Shown: piece by piece, positions 1 to 6,009 of the stretch
How the letters are laid out: each line of letters starts with the position of its first letter
Position numbering within the stretch: the first letter of the stretch is position 1
NCBI GenBank assembly: GCA_030615425.1
Contig: JAUWZG010000030.1
Coordinates: 1 to 12,994, forward strand
Direction: 5' to 3'
Length of the DNA stretch: 12,994 nucleotides
From: Dehalococcoidia bacterium
GTDB taxonomy: Bacteria; Chloroflexota; Dehalococcoidia; Dehalococcoidales; BS750m-G39
Notes under the pieces: generated by a model
The model's database searches: none
Seen by the model: the letters and a program-made list of their open reading frames with translations, nothing else
Told to the model about the DNA's origin: nothing
Program-made: the position numbers and the translations under genes

Positions 1-164
1 CACAGCGTTACGGAAATGATAGCTACGGCTACAGGTCCCGACGCCAAATGTTCCCTGCAGTATGCGCCGAGTGCGGTAAGGAAACCGAAGTACCGTTCGA
101 GCCCCGTGAGGGTAGACCGGTGTATTGTAGCGAGTGCTACAATAAAGTCAGACTGAACGGATAA
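1..164 (+). CDS. Double zinc-ribbon protein, C-terminal part (5' end outside window)
   Basis: An open frame enters at the window edge (first full codon at base 3) and ends with TAA at 162-164, leaving about 53 residues. It contains a CxxC pair (CAEC), the stretch VPFEPREGRPVYC and a second CxxC (CSEC), which is a zinc ribbon with four cysteine ligands. The segment closely matches the second ribbon of the complete protein encoded on the minus strand at 5118-5411, so the missing N-terminus probably holds another ribbon of the zf-trcl type. Such small proteins are common in Chloroflexota and their function is unknown. Nucleic-acid binding is a guess from the ribbons and from the RRM gene that follows 99 bases downstream on the same strand. 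Confidence 0.85.
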   Translation, partial: QRYGNDSYGYRSRRQMFPAVCAECGKETEVPFEPREGRPVYCSECYNKVRLNG

Positions 165-182
165 CGTTAGTTTGACCCTAAG

Positions 183-221
183 GACATACATAGGCTGGGG
201 GATACCTGGCCTATGTATGTC
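183..221 (+). promoter_or_regulatory. Perfect 13-bp inverted repeat upstream of the RRM gene
   Basis: GACATACATAGGC at 183-195 is exactly complementary to GCCTATGTATGTC at 209-221, around a 13-base loop (196-208). It sits 18 bases after the zinc-ribbon stop and ends 42 bases before the RRM start codon. No T run follows, so it is not a typical intrinsic terminator. It could be an RNA leader hairpin controlling the RRM gene, a processing or stability element between two cotranscribed genes, or a dimeric repressor operator. The sequence does not decide between these. Confidence 0.6.
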
Positions 222-263
222 ACTACAAGAGGGATTACACAATCCAAAAAAAGGGGAGGCAAC

Positions 264-557
264 ATGAATATCTATGTGGGCAACCTATCTCGCGAGGTAA
301 CTGAAGAGGAATTGCGGCAAGAATTCGCGGCTTTTGGAGAAGTGACATCTGTAAACATTATCAAAGACAAGTATAGTGGGCAATCTAGGGGATTTGCGTT
401 TGTTGAAATGTCTTCAAAGTCTGAAGCCGAAGCGGCAATTACTGGCCTCAAAGGAAAGACGCTAAATGAGCGAACGCTTGATGTTAACGAGGCTCGCCCT
501 CGCTCCGACAGGAGAGGCGGCGGCTTTGGTGGAGGAGGAAGACAGAGAAGATACTAA
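264..557 (+). CDS. RRM-domain RNA-binding protein with glycine-rich tail
   Basis: This 97-residue protein is one RNA recognition motif followed by a short Gly/Arg tail. RNP2 is IYVGNL (residues 3-8) and RNP1 is RGFAFVEM (42-49), with the aromatic residues expected to stack on RNA bases. The tail from about residue 79 is rich in Arg and Gly. The same architecture occurs in cyanobacterial Rbp proteins, several of which are cold-induced; a role as an RNA chaperone or stability factor here is inference. The start is ATG at 264 because a strong SD (GGGGAGG, 253-259) precedes it by four bases and the RRM begins at once. The frame stays open upstream to 213, but that extension would begin inside the inverted repeat. 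The gene lies 99 bases after a zinc-ribbon gene on the same strand and converges on lgt. Confidence 0.93.
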   Translation: MNIYVGNLSREVTEEELRQEFAAFGEVTSVNIIKDKYSGQSRGFAFVEMSSKSEAEAAITGLKGKTLNERTLDVNEARPRSDRRGGGFGGGGRQRRY

Positions 558-609
558 ATTGCCTGGTCTGAATCCATATGCTTAAGACACATAGCTGCGA
601 TACTTATCA

Positions 610-1386
610 TCATTCAGCCTTACTTTCCACCCTCACCCACCGCGTCTTCATAACCATTATGGTAATGGCAATGAGTGATACTATTATACCTATCACCTGA
701 GCCTGGTGTAAGCCAAAGAGGAAGGATGTCCCCTCCCGCAGAAAGCCAATGCCCAGCCGCCACAAGGAATATATGCTGAGGTAGATAAGAAACAGAGAGC
801 CGTCAGGCTTAAAATGACCCCTCAACCTGAGCAATACGCCAAAGACTATCAGGCAAAATATAATCTCGTAAATCTGGGTGGGGTGAAGGGCTACCCCCAG
901 AGGGGCATAGCTCTCAGGGTGAGTATAGACCACAGACCAGGGTAGCCAAGCTGGCGCTTCCATCCCATAGCAGCAGCCATTTATAGTGCAGCCCACTCTG
1001 CCTACAGCCTGAGCCAATATAATACCCGGTGCCATCAAATCCATGAAGTAACCAAATTTGAAATTACTGAACTTACTATAAATCCAGATACCCAGGGTGG
1101 CACCCAGAACTGCGCCCCAGATGGTCAGACCGGCAAAACCCCAAATCAGCCCCGGATTTTGAGCATAAAAATCAAATTGATCAATAACATGGAGTAACTT
1201 TGATATTATTATCGCCGAGGGAATGGCCACCAGGGCTGTGGTAATAATAGTCTCGTAGGAAAGAGTACCCCCCCGTCTTACCTCTCGCAGCATCCACAAA
1301 ACTAACACCACCACCCCCAGGGCAATCATAATGCCATACCACCTAACATTTAAGAAGGCTATCGGATCCATACCTATGGTAATCAA
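610..1386 (-). CDS. lgt: Prolipoprotein diacylglyceryl transferase
   Basis: Lgt moves diacylglycerol from phosphatidylglycerol to the lipobox cysteine of prolipoproteins at the cytoplasmic membrane, the first step of lipoprotein maturation. The 258-residue product is a polytopic membrane protein with several long hydrophobic segments. It carries the family signature GRVGCTINGCCYG (about residues 129-141), a HPTQIYE motif (about 168-174) and a conserved C-terminal segment ending in FLREG. The proposed start is TTG at 1386-1384, because AGGAGG lies six bases upstream. An ATG five codons later (1371) has its SD 21 bases away. A longer reading to 1473 overlaps ftsY and lacks support. The gap to the ftsY stop is 16 bases, so the two are probably cotranscribed. 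lgt is the last gene of the minus cluster. The start is less certain than the identity. Confidence 0.95.
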   Translation of the reverse strand: MITIGMDPIAFLNVRWYGIMIALGVVVLVLWMLREVRRGGTLSYETIITTALVAIPSAIIISKLLHVIDQFDFYAQNPGLIWGFAGLTIWGAVLGATLGIWIYSKFSNFKFGYFMDLMAPGIILAQAVGRVGCTINGCCYGMEAPAWLPWSVVYTHPESYAPLGVALHPTQIYEIIFCLIVFGVLLRLRGHFKPDGSLFLIYLSIYSLWRLGIGFLREGTSFLFGLHQAQVIGIIVSLIAITIMVMKTRWVRVESKAE

Positions 1387-1392
1387 TATTTC

Positions 1393-1398
1393 CCTCCT
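1393..1398 (-). promoter_or_regulatory. Ribosome binding site deciding the lgt TTG start
   Basis: On the minus strand AGGAGG lies six bases before a TTG codon at 1386-1384. It falls in the 16-base ftsY-lgt gap. It is the only strong SD near the lgt N-terminus and favours TTG over the ATG at 1371. Confidence 0.7.
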
Positions 1399-1402
1399 AA
1401 AA

Positions 1403-2308
1403 TCAAGAACATAGCGCCTGGACAAAGGTCTCAGCATCAAAAGGAGCCATATCCTCCAACCCGTCGCCAACACCGATGAACAAGATTGGTATTTTCAGTT
1501 CATCACAGATAGCCAGCACTATACCCCCTTTAGCTGTGCCATCCAGCTTAGCCAGAAAAATGCCGGTTACCCCTACCGCTTCAGTGAAATATCTGGCCTG
1601 GGTTAAGCCATTCTGACCAGTGGTAGCATCAAGCACCAAAATTACCTCATGTGGCGCTGTGGCGTCAACCTTGGCGGCCACCCGTCTAATCTTTTTCAGC
1701 TCCTCCATCAGGTAAAACTTGGTATGCAGCCTGCCGGCGGTGTCAATAATTACTTCCTCAGCGTTTCGACTCCGTGCTGCCTGTAGGGCGTCAAAGACCA
1801 CCGCCCCGGCATCGCCCCCGGGCTGGTGAGCAATGACATCAACACCCATCCTCTCGCCCAGCTTCTTGAGCTGGTCAACAGCCGCCGCCCTAAAGGTATC
1901 AGCGGCAACCAAGAGCACCCGCCTGCCTTCTTTTTTGGCGCTATAGGCAAGCTTGGCAATAGAGGTAGTCTTTCCACTGCCATTGACGCCTACCGCCAGG
2001 ACAACTTTGGGCAACGATGGAGAAACCGAAGGCGGCTGAAACTCAATTTTCAGGATGCTGACCATTTCTTCCTTCAAGGCATCGCGAACCAATGTCCCCT
2101 GACCGAGACTCCCCTCTTGCGCTCTTCGCCTCGCCTGTTCAATGAGCTTTGCCGTGGTATCGACGCCGACATCGGCAGAAATAAGCAGTTCCTCCAGCTC
2201 CGTCCACACTGCCTCGTCCACGCTGGGGCGGTCAAAGAGGCGCATCGCCCGCTTAAACCAGCTATCACGGCTGGGTTTTAAGGCTTGCTCAATATCTTTC
2301 AACCCCAT
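1403..2308 (-). CDS. ftsY: Signal recognition particle receptor FtsY
   Basis: FtsY is the SRP receptor GTPase that docks ribosome-nascent-chain complexes at the membrane translocon. The 301-residue protein is essentially an NG domain. The helical N region is about residues 1-95, the P-loop is GVNGSGKTT (107-115), then DTFRAAA (137-143), DTAGR (189-193), the guanine-specificity segment AKLDG (253-257) and GVGDGLEDMAPFD near the C-terminus. The long acidic A domain of E. coli FtsY is absent, as in many other phyla. The ATG at 2308 has a poor SD: AAAGGGG abuts the start codon with no spacer. A TTG two codons later would have the same SD at six bases. The first codons lie inside repeat copy 1, so the exact start is open. 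lgt follows 16 bases downstream; the helicase stop is 176 bases upstream. Confidence 0.95.
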   Translation of the reverse strand: MGLKDIEQALKPSRDSWFKRAMRLFDRPSVDEAVWTELEELLISADVGVDTTAKLIEQARRRAQEGSLGQGTLVRDALKEEMVSILKIEFQPPSVSPSLPKVVLAVGVNGSGKTTSIAKLAYSAKKEGRRVLLVAADTFRAAAVDQLKKLGERMGVDVIAHQPGGDAGAVVFDALQAARSRNAEEVIIDTAGRLHTKFYLMEELKKIRRVAAKVDATAPHEVILVLDATTGQNGLTQARYFTEAVGVTGIFLAKLDGTAKGGIVLAICDELKIPILFIGVGDGLEDMAPFDAETFVQALCS

Positions 2309-2397
2309 CCCCTTTAAGCACCCAGAAAAATCTTTGATTTTCCTGGGAACCCGCTTTATCCCCTTCCCCTTACAAGGGGAAGGGGAAGTGGTTATGT

Positions 2398-2418
2398 AAG
2401 AGGGACTTCGTCCCTCTT
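2398..2418 (+). other. Hairpin with 9-bp perfect stem in repeat copy 1
   Basis: AAGAGGGAC pairs perfectly with GTCCCTCTT around a TTC loop. On the minus strand, the direction of both neighbouring genes, no T run follows, so a terminator for the helicase transcript is not supported. On the plus strand only a weak T-rich stretch follows. The equivalent part of copy 2 retains only a short GGGG/CCCC stem. Confidence 0.55.
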
Positions 2419-2447
2419 GGACTTCCTTTATTTGGCCCCCCTCTTAA

Positions 2448-2461
2448 GGGCGGCGGGTGGG
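2448..2461 (+). other. G-run tail of repeat copy 1 (imperfect G-quadruplex motif)
   Basis: The runs GGG, GG, GGG, GGG are separated by single bases (GGGCGGCGGGTGGG). Only three of the four tracts have three guanines, so a two-layer or defective quadruplex is the most that could form. It aligns with the perfect four-tract motif at 11132-11146 of copy 2. Confidence 0.45.
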
Positions 2462-2484
2462 AATAGATATAAAATTATCCTCTC

Positions 2485-4779
2485 TCAATCTATTCTTTTA
2501 GATAGCAAACCCTCAAGTAAGAGCTGGGCTGCCTTTTTATCCAGAGGCTTATTATTATTGCCACACTTTGGCGACTGGACGCAACTGGGGCAGCCCTCCT
2601 CACACGGGCATTCTTTGATTGCCTTCAGTGTAGTCTGCCACAATTCCTCCATCAGGTCAAAGCCCTTCTCGGCAATGCCGATGCCGCCGGGATGGGCGTC
2701 GTAGATAAATATCTGGGGCTTGCCGGTATCGGGATGGAGAGAGGTGGAGACCCCGCCAATATCATTGCGGTCGCAAAGGGCAAATAGAGGGAGGATGCTA
2801 ATGGAAGCATGCTCGGCAGCATGCAGCCCGCCGGCAAAGTCCAGCTGCGCCTTATCCAGCCGCCTCACCACCTCGGGCGGCAGGTCAAACCAAAGAGCGA
2901 CGGTGGGGAAGTGCTGGGGGGGGAGGTCAAGGGGCTCCTCACCGATTACCTCCTCGGTGAATTGCGCCTTCTTCTTAAAACCAACCACCCTGGTGGTAAC
3001 CTCAACTTCGCCCAGGTATACCCTGGTCTTCTGGCAGCTTTTATCCCGGATTACCCTGAGGATATGAAGGTCGGTAATTTCCTTATCCTGAGTATAGTAG
3101 TTGACAGTAACCGGTCTGGCATAGGCAGTGCGGGCTGCCAGGTCAAGCTCCTCAACCAGATATGATTCCCCCTGATGGAGGTAGATAGCGCCGGGAAAGA
3201 TTTGAAAGAGAGCCACGCTAGCCTCAATGGTTTCCAGCAGGGAGCCGGTTGAAGTATCAATAATGGCAAAGTTCTCTCCCGAGGTGGAACGGATATTTAT
3301 CCCCTGAGCGGGGTAAGCAATTGCCGGCGAAAGATACCATTTGCCCCTGCGCTCCCTCAGCAAACCCTGCTCCCCCAGCCCGGTTCTCTCCCCAGCCAAG
3401 GCAGAGCCGAAGACCTCCTCATCCTCGGCGGTGAGGGGCAACTCCCAGGCAGCGCACAGCATATGGGCGCGCAAAATATAAGGGTTATCCGGGTTGACCA
3501 AGGCATTCTCAAAGCTTTTGCCGAAAAAGGAATCGGGGTGGCGCATAAAATACTGGTCAAGGGGATTATCCAGCCCGATGAGAAAACTCAGCGATTTATT
3601 CTTACCCCGCCCGCTCCTCCCCACCTGCTGCCAGGTGCTGGCGATGCTCCCCGGATAGCCGGTGAGCACAGTAGCCTCCAGGTCACCGATGTCTATGCCC
3701 AGCTCTAAAGCCGTGGTCGCCACCACGCCTATAAGCTCGCCGCCGAACAGCTCCTGCTCTATCTTACGCCTTTCCTCAGGGAGATAGCCCGCCCGATAGG
3801 GCTTGATTTTCTTAACTAAGGCGGAGCTGATTTCAGCCAGCTTCTGCCGGGTATAGTTATAGATAACCTCAGTCAGCTGGCGGGTGCGAACAAAGGTCAG
3901 GCTGCGGATATCCTGGCTTACCAGCTCAGCGAACAGGCTTGCCGCTTCACTGTTAGCACTGCGCCGAACACTCTTAGCCTCATCTATAATGGGCGGATTC
4001 CAGAAGACAAATTCCCTCCCGCCGCGGGGAGAGCCGTCATTATCCACCACGGTAAAGGGCAAACCCACCAGCTTTTGGGCATGCTCACCGGGGTTAGCTA
4101 TAGTAGCCGAGCAGAAGATAAACTGGGGATTGGAGCCATAGAACTGGCACAATCGGCGCAGGCGGCGCATGACACCAGCCACATGGGAGCCAAAGACACC
4201 ACGATAGGTATGGGCTTCATCCACCACCACATACCTCAGGCGGCGCAGCAGCCTTGACCATTGTTGATGATTGGGCAGTATGCCCAGATGGAGCATATCG
4301 GGGTTGGTAAGTATCACCCGGGCTCGCCTTCTTATATCCGCCCGCTCCACCTGGGGGGTATCGCCATCAAAGGTAGCAAAATCCCCCGTCTGCAGAAGTC
4401 GGGGGTGGAATAGCTCCCTTAAGCTGCGCAGCTGGTCCTGAGCCAGGGCTTTGGTCGGGAAGAGGTAAAGGGCACAGCTACGCGGCTCAGTTAAGATTGC
4501 CTCCATAACCGGGACGTTATAGCACAGGGTCTTGCCGCTAGCAGAGGAAGTAGCTACCATCACATTCCTGCCCTCACGGGCAAAATTTAAGGCTTCCGTC
4601 TGATGGGTATAAAGGGGCAATAGCCCATGTTCACTGAGGCAATCCTGAAGACCGGCTTCCAGAGGCTTATCTAAATCGGCACACTTCGCCTCGCGGCGTG
4701 AAATATGCTCTATGTGAGCCATCTGACCGCTATAAGTGGGCTGAGCAGTAAGATGATGAAGAAAGGCAGAGGTATCCAT
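2485..4779 (-). CDS. mrfA: MrfA/YprA-family DEAH-box helicase with DUF1998-type cysteine module
   Basis: This 764-residue superfamily 2 helicase matches the B. subtilis MrfA (YprA) layout and size; MrfA acts in excision-type repair of mitomycin C damage. The Walker A segment is ATSSASGKT (76-84), the Walker B box is DEAH (187-190), motif III is SAT (224-226), motif V is GIDIG (361-365) and motif VI is QQVGRSGRG (384-392). The C-terminal half has GLHAAEHA (651-658), DAHPGGIG (694-701) and cysteines at 724, 726, 730, 733 and 739, the expected metal-binding cluster. The start is ATG at 4779 with GGAG about six bases upstream. The DUF503 gene ends 11 bases before it, implying cotranscription. Plus-strand bases 2916-2923 form an 8-G run inside the gene. 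Family assignment is firm; the repair role is carried over from B. subtilis, so the symbol is tentative. Confidence 0.9.
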   Translation of the reverse strand: MDTSAFLHHLTAQPTYSGQMAHIEHISRREAKCADLDKPLEAGLQDCLSEHGLLPLYTHQTEALNFAREGRNVMVATSSASGKTLCYNVPVMEAILTEPRSCALYLFPTKALAQDQLRSLRELFHPRLLQTGDFATFDGDTPQVERADIRRRARVILTNPDMLHLGILPNHQQWSRLLRRLRYVVVDEAHTYRGVFGSHVAGVMRRLRRLCQFYGSNPQFIFCSATIANPGEHAQKLVGLPFTVVDNDGSPRGGREFVFWNPPIIDEAKSVRRSANSEAASLFAELVSQDIRSLTFVRTRQLTEVIYNYTRQKLAEISSALVKKIKPYRAGYLPEERRKIEQELFGGELIGVVATTALELGIDIGDLEATVLTGYPGSIASTWQQVGRSGRGKNKSLSFLIGLDNPLDQYFMRHPDSFFGKSFENALVNPDNPYILRAHMLCAAWELPLTAEDEEVFGSALAGERTGLGEQGLLRERRGKWYLSPAIAYPAQGINIRSTSGENFAIIDTSTGSLLETIEASVALFQIFPGAIYLHQGESYLVEELDLAARTAYARPVTVNYYTQDKEITDLHILRVIRDKSCQKTRVYLGEVEVTTRVVGFKKKAQFTEEVIGEEPLDLPPQHFPTVALWFDLPPEVVRRLDKAQLDFAGGLHAAEHASISILPLFALCDRNDIGGVSTSLHPDTGKPQIFIYDAHPGGIGIAEKGFDLMEELWQTTLKAIKECPCEEGCPSCVQSPKCGNNNKPLDKKAAQLLLEGLLSKRID

Positions 4780-4790
4780 TATAACTCCGG

Positions 4791-5084
4791 TCAGGAAACA
4801 GGCAGAATCTCAATTTCATAGTTGAGTATTTCTACCTCGAAGCGACCGTTAACAATAAAATCCACAGCCTTGGATAGGACTTCATTGGTATAGCGTTTAT
4901 TATTGCTAACGCAACAAATCCCCAGGGTAGCTAACTGCCATAGTTCATTATCTTCCACTTCAGCCACGGAAACGTTAAACTTGCTTCTGAGGCGAGTGGT
5001 AATAGATTTCAATATCTGCCGCTTACCCTTAAGCGATAGATTTTCTGGAAAGCGAAGCTTAACCCAACAGGCACCAACATGCAT
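4791..5084 (-). CDS. DUF503 / YlxP-family protein
   Basis: The 97-residue product starts with a beta-strand and then LSLKGKRQILKSI, followed by RLRSKFNVSVAEVED and a C-terminal strand ending ILPVS. This is the typical DUF503 pattern, of normal length. In Firmicutes the homolog ylxP sits beside infB and rbfA, which suggests a link to ribosome maturation, but no biochemical role is established. Here it lies 33 bases after a zinc-ribbon gene and 11 bases before the MrfA-like helicase. The ATG at 5084 has no convincing SD upstream (the preceding bases are A/T-rich), so translation may depend on the upstream gene. Identity is confident; function is unknown. Confidence 0.88.
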   Translation of the reverse strand: MHVGACWVKLRFPENLSLKGKRQILKSITTRLRSKFNVSVAEVEDNELWQLATLGICCVSNNKRYTNEVLSKAVDFIVNGRFEVEILNYEIEILPVS

Positions 5085-5117
5085 GATATATAGTTGGTAA
5101 CTAGATAAATCGAAGGC

Positions 5118-5411
5118 TTAACCAGATTCTTTTTGCTTAGCGTAGCACTCTTTGCAATAGACCGGTCGCCCTTCCCTGGGCTCAAAAGGCACCGTAGTTT
5201 CCACACCACACTCGGCGCAGGTCACAGTATACATCTGTCGTGGCTGCCTATAGCTACCCCAGCGCTCTCTTCGCCGAGAGGCTCGGCACTCCGGACACCG
5301 AGTGGGTTCATTTTGTAACCCGTGAGATTGATAAAACTCTTGCTCACCGGTGGTAAAAACGAACTCCTGTCCACAGTCACGGCATACCAGAGTCTTGTCT
5401 GCCAGAGCCAT
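5118..5411 (-). CDS. Double zinc-ribbon protein (zf-trcl plus CxxC/CxxC ribbon)
   Basis: The 97-residue protein has eight cysteines in four CxxC pairs. The first ribbon uses C10/C13 and C39/C42, with the stretch EFVFTTGEQEFY typical of the zf-trcl family. The second uses C65/C68 and C86/C89 around PFEPREGRPVYC. A basic Arg-rich linker (about residues 44-59) joins them. Start is ATG at 5411, where AGGAGG lies seven bases upstream; the frame extends to a TTG at 5471 but without homology or SD. The second ribbon nearly duplicates the partial protein at 1-164. The gene leads the minus-strand cluster and is preceded by a candidate promoter at 5583-5612. Function is unknown; nucleic-acid or protein binding is plausible from the fold alone. 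Confidence 0.9.
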   Translation of the reverse strand: MALADKTLVCRDCGQEFVFTTGEQEFYQSHGLQNEPTRCPECRASRRRERWGSYRQPRQMYTVTCAECGVETTVPFEPREGRPVYCKECYAKQKESG

Positions 5412-5582
5412 TACTGCACCTCCTCCGTATTTTGTTAGTCCCTTGTCTTTGATGCAGTCTCCTGGCTCCAAAAACCCTTTGCCGTATTGCCATGATTTGT
5501 AACACTATTTCAGAGGGTTCCCTACATATACAGGGGTCAAGCTTGGAAACAACACTAAACCAAGGTATCAACTACAGCACTA

Positions 5583-5612
5583 AATATACCCCCTATTTGG
5601 TGACAAAGTCAA
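5583..5612 (-). promoter_or_regulatory. Candidate promoter for the zinc-ribbon/DUF503/helicase cluster
   Basis: On the minus strand TTGACT (5612-5607) and TATATT (5588-5583) are separated by 18 bases. Five of six bases in each hexamer match sigma-70 consensus. It would give a leader of roughly 165 bases before the ATG at 5411. It lies back to back with the rpsO promoter. Confidence 0.5.
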
Positions 5613-5633
5613 GCTGAAATTACTCCCTATAAA

Positions 5634-5662
5634 TTTACAGCCGCCCAGACTTATGCTATAAT
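5634..5662 (+). promoter_or_regulatory. Strong extended -10 promoter for the rpsO operon
   Basis: TTTACA (5634-5639) is followed after 17 bases by a perfect TATAAT (5657-5662), with a TG one base upstream (5654-5655) giving an extended -10 element. The expected transcript start is near 5669, leaving a leader of about 55 bases before rpsO. This fits a highly expressed housekeeping operon. Confidence 0.8.
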
Positions 5663-5711
5663 CGGTTGATTTAAGGAATAGTCGATATTTGCTAAAATAA
5701 ACCATGAATAC

Positions 5712-5716
5712 AGGGG
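5712..5716 (+). promoter_or_regulatory. Ribosome binding site for the rpsO TTG start
   Basis: AGGGG lies seven bases before TTG at 5724-5726. The nearby ATG at 5704 is in another frame, so TTG is the only start that gives a normal S15 N-terminus. Confidence 0.6.
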
Positions 5717-5723
5717 TTATAAT

Positions 5724-5987
5724 TTGGACAAAGAGAAAAAGACAGAAATCATAAGTGAATTCGGGCTCCGTGAAGGAGACACAGGCTCAACTGAAATTCA
5801 GATAGCCTTGCTCACCGAAAGGATAAACCAACTGACTGAGCATATGATGGCTAATCGGCATGATTATCACACGCAACGTGGGCTGCTTAAGCTGGTAGGA
5901 CAAAGAAGAAGGCTACTAGCCTACCTGAGCCGAGAGGATGTTGGTCGATATCGCAGCCTGATTGCCAAGCTCGGGCTACGCAAGTAA
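5724..5987 (+). CDS. rpsO: 30S ribosomal protein S15
   Basis: S15 is a primary binder of the central domain of 16S rRNA. The 87-residue product is close to the family's usual 89 and contains the canonical N-terminal [23 protein letters not shown], the helix segment with [23 protein letters not shown], and the basic end IAKLGLRK. The start is TTG (SD AGGGG seven bases upstream); no in-frame ATG lies nearby. It is the first gene of the plus operon, behind the promoter at 5634-5662, with pnp starting 22 bases after its stop. The rpsO-pnp pairing is widespread in bacteria. S15 often represses its own mRNA through the leader, but no known S15-binding structure is recognised here. Confidence 0.97.
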   Translation: MDKEKKTEIISEFGLREGDTGSTEIQIALLTERINQLTEHMMANRHDYHTQRGLLKLVGQRRRLLAYLSREDVGRYRSLIAKLGLRK

Positions 5988-5996
5988 AGCCTCAGC

Positions 5997-6006
5997 GGAG
6001 GAGGAG
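5997..6006 (+). promoter_or_regulatory. Ribosome binding site deciding the pnp TTG start
   Basis: GGAGGAGGAG lies in the rpsO-pnp gap directly before TTG at 6010-6012, with AGGAGG five bases from the codon. It supports this start over the upstream TTG at 5962, which would place the pnp start inside rpsO. Confidence 0.75.
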
Positions 6007-6009
6007 CTA

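Larger units (their letters stand above)
2301..2463 (+). repeat. Dispersed structured repeat, copy 1
   Basis: This segment aligns in the same orientation with 10980-11148. Shared parts, in order, are AACCYCAYCCCCTTTAWGCA, a first hairpin (2321-2347), the constant block GGGAACCCGCTTTATCC, a second hairpin (2360-2385), a less conserved third hairpin (2398-2418), and a C-run/G-run tail ending CGGGTGGGAA. The stems remain paired although their bases differ between copies. The copy fills the 176-base gap between the helicase and ftsY, and its left edge covers the annotated ftsY start codon. No transposase or clear target duplication is seen. It may be a MITE-like or REP-like element. Confidence 0.8.
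5412..5723. other. Divergent intergenic region between zinc-ribbon gene and rpsO
   Basis: This 312-base gap has no supportable gene. It contains the SD of the zinc-ribbon gene (5419-5424), a candidate minus-strand promoter (5583-5612), a strong plus-strand promoter for rpsO (5634-5662) and about 55 bases of A/T-rich rpsO leader. AGCTTGAC occurs twice on the minus strand, about 80 bases apart, once overlapping the -35. No riboswitch or recognisable S15-binding leader is evident. Confidence 0.7.

Noticed and set aside
172..177. TTGACC as a -35 for the RRM gene
   Set aside because: No acceptable -10 is found 16-18 bases downstream, so a promoter there is not supported.
213..263. N-terminal extension of the RRM protein by 17 codons
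   Set aside because: It would begin inside the inverted repeat, has no SD, and the RRM fold begins directly at the ATG at 264, which has a strong SD.
558..609. Bidirectional terminator between the RRM gene and lgt
   Set aside because: Only very short complementary segments are present in the 52-base gap and no T tract follows a stable stem.
1387..1473. Longer lgt start overlapping the 3' end of ftsY
   Set aside because: The extra residues overlap the C-terminal codons of ftsY, and the only good SD points to the TTG at 1386.
2360..2385. Hairpin 2 of repeat copy 1 as a terminator for the helicase transcript
   Set aside because: No T run follows it on the minus strand, the direction of transcription, and none follows on the plus strand either.
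1826..2399. Plus-strand open frames opposite ftsY and across repeat copy 1
   Set aside because: These are shadows of ftsY; the part that reads through the repeat is just translation of hairpin arms and has no counterpart in copy 2.
5412..5471. Longer zinc-ribbon protein starting at 5471
   Set aside because: The extension starts with TTG, lacks an SD, and the ATG at 5411 has an excellent SD right before the conserved zf-trcl N-terminus.
5704..5754. Short upstream ORF (16 codons) overlapping the rpsO start
   Set aside because: It begins with ATG but has no SD and no recognisable leader-peptide features; it is probably incidental in A/T-rich sequence.
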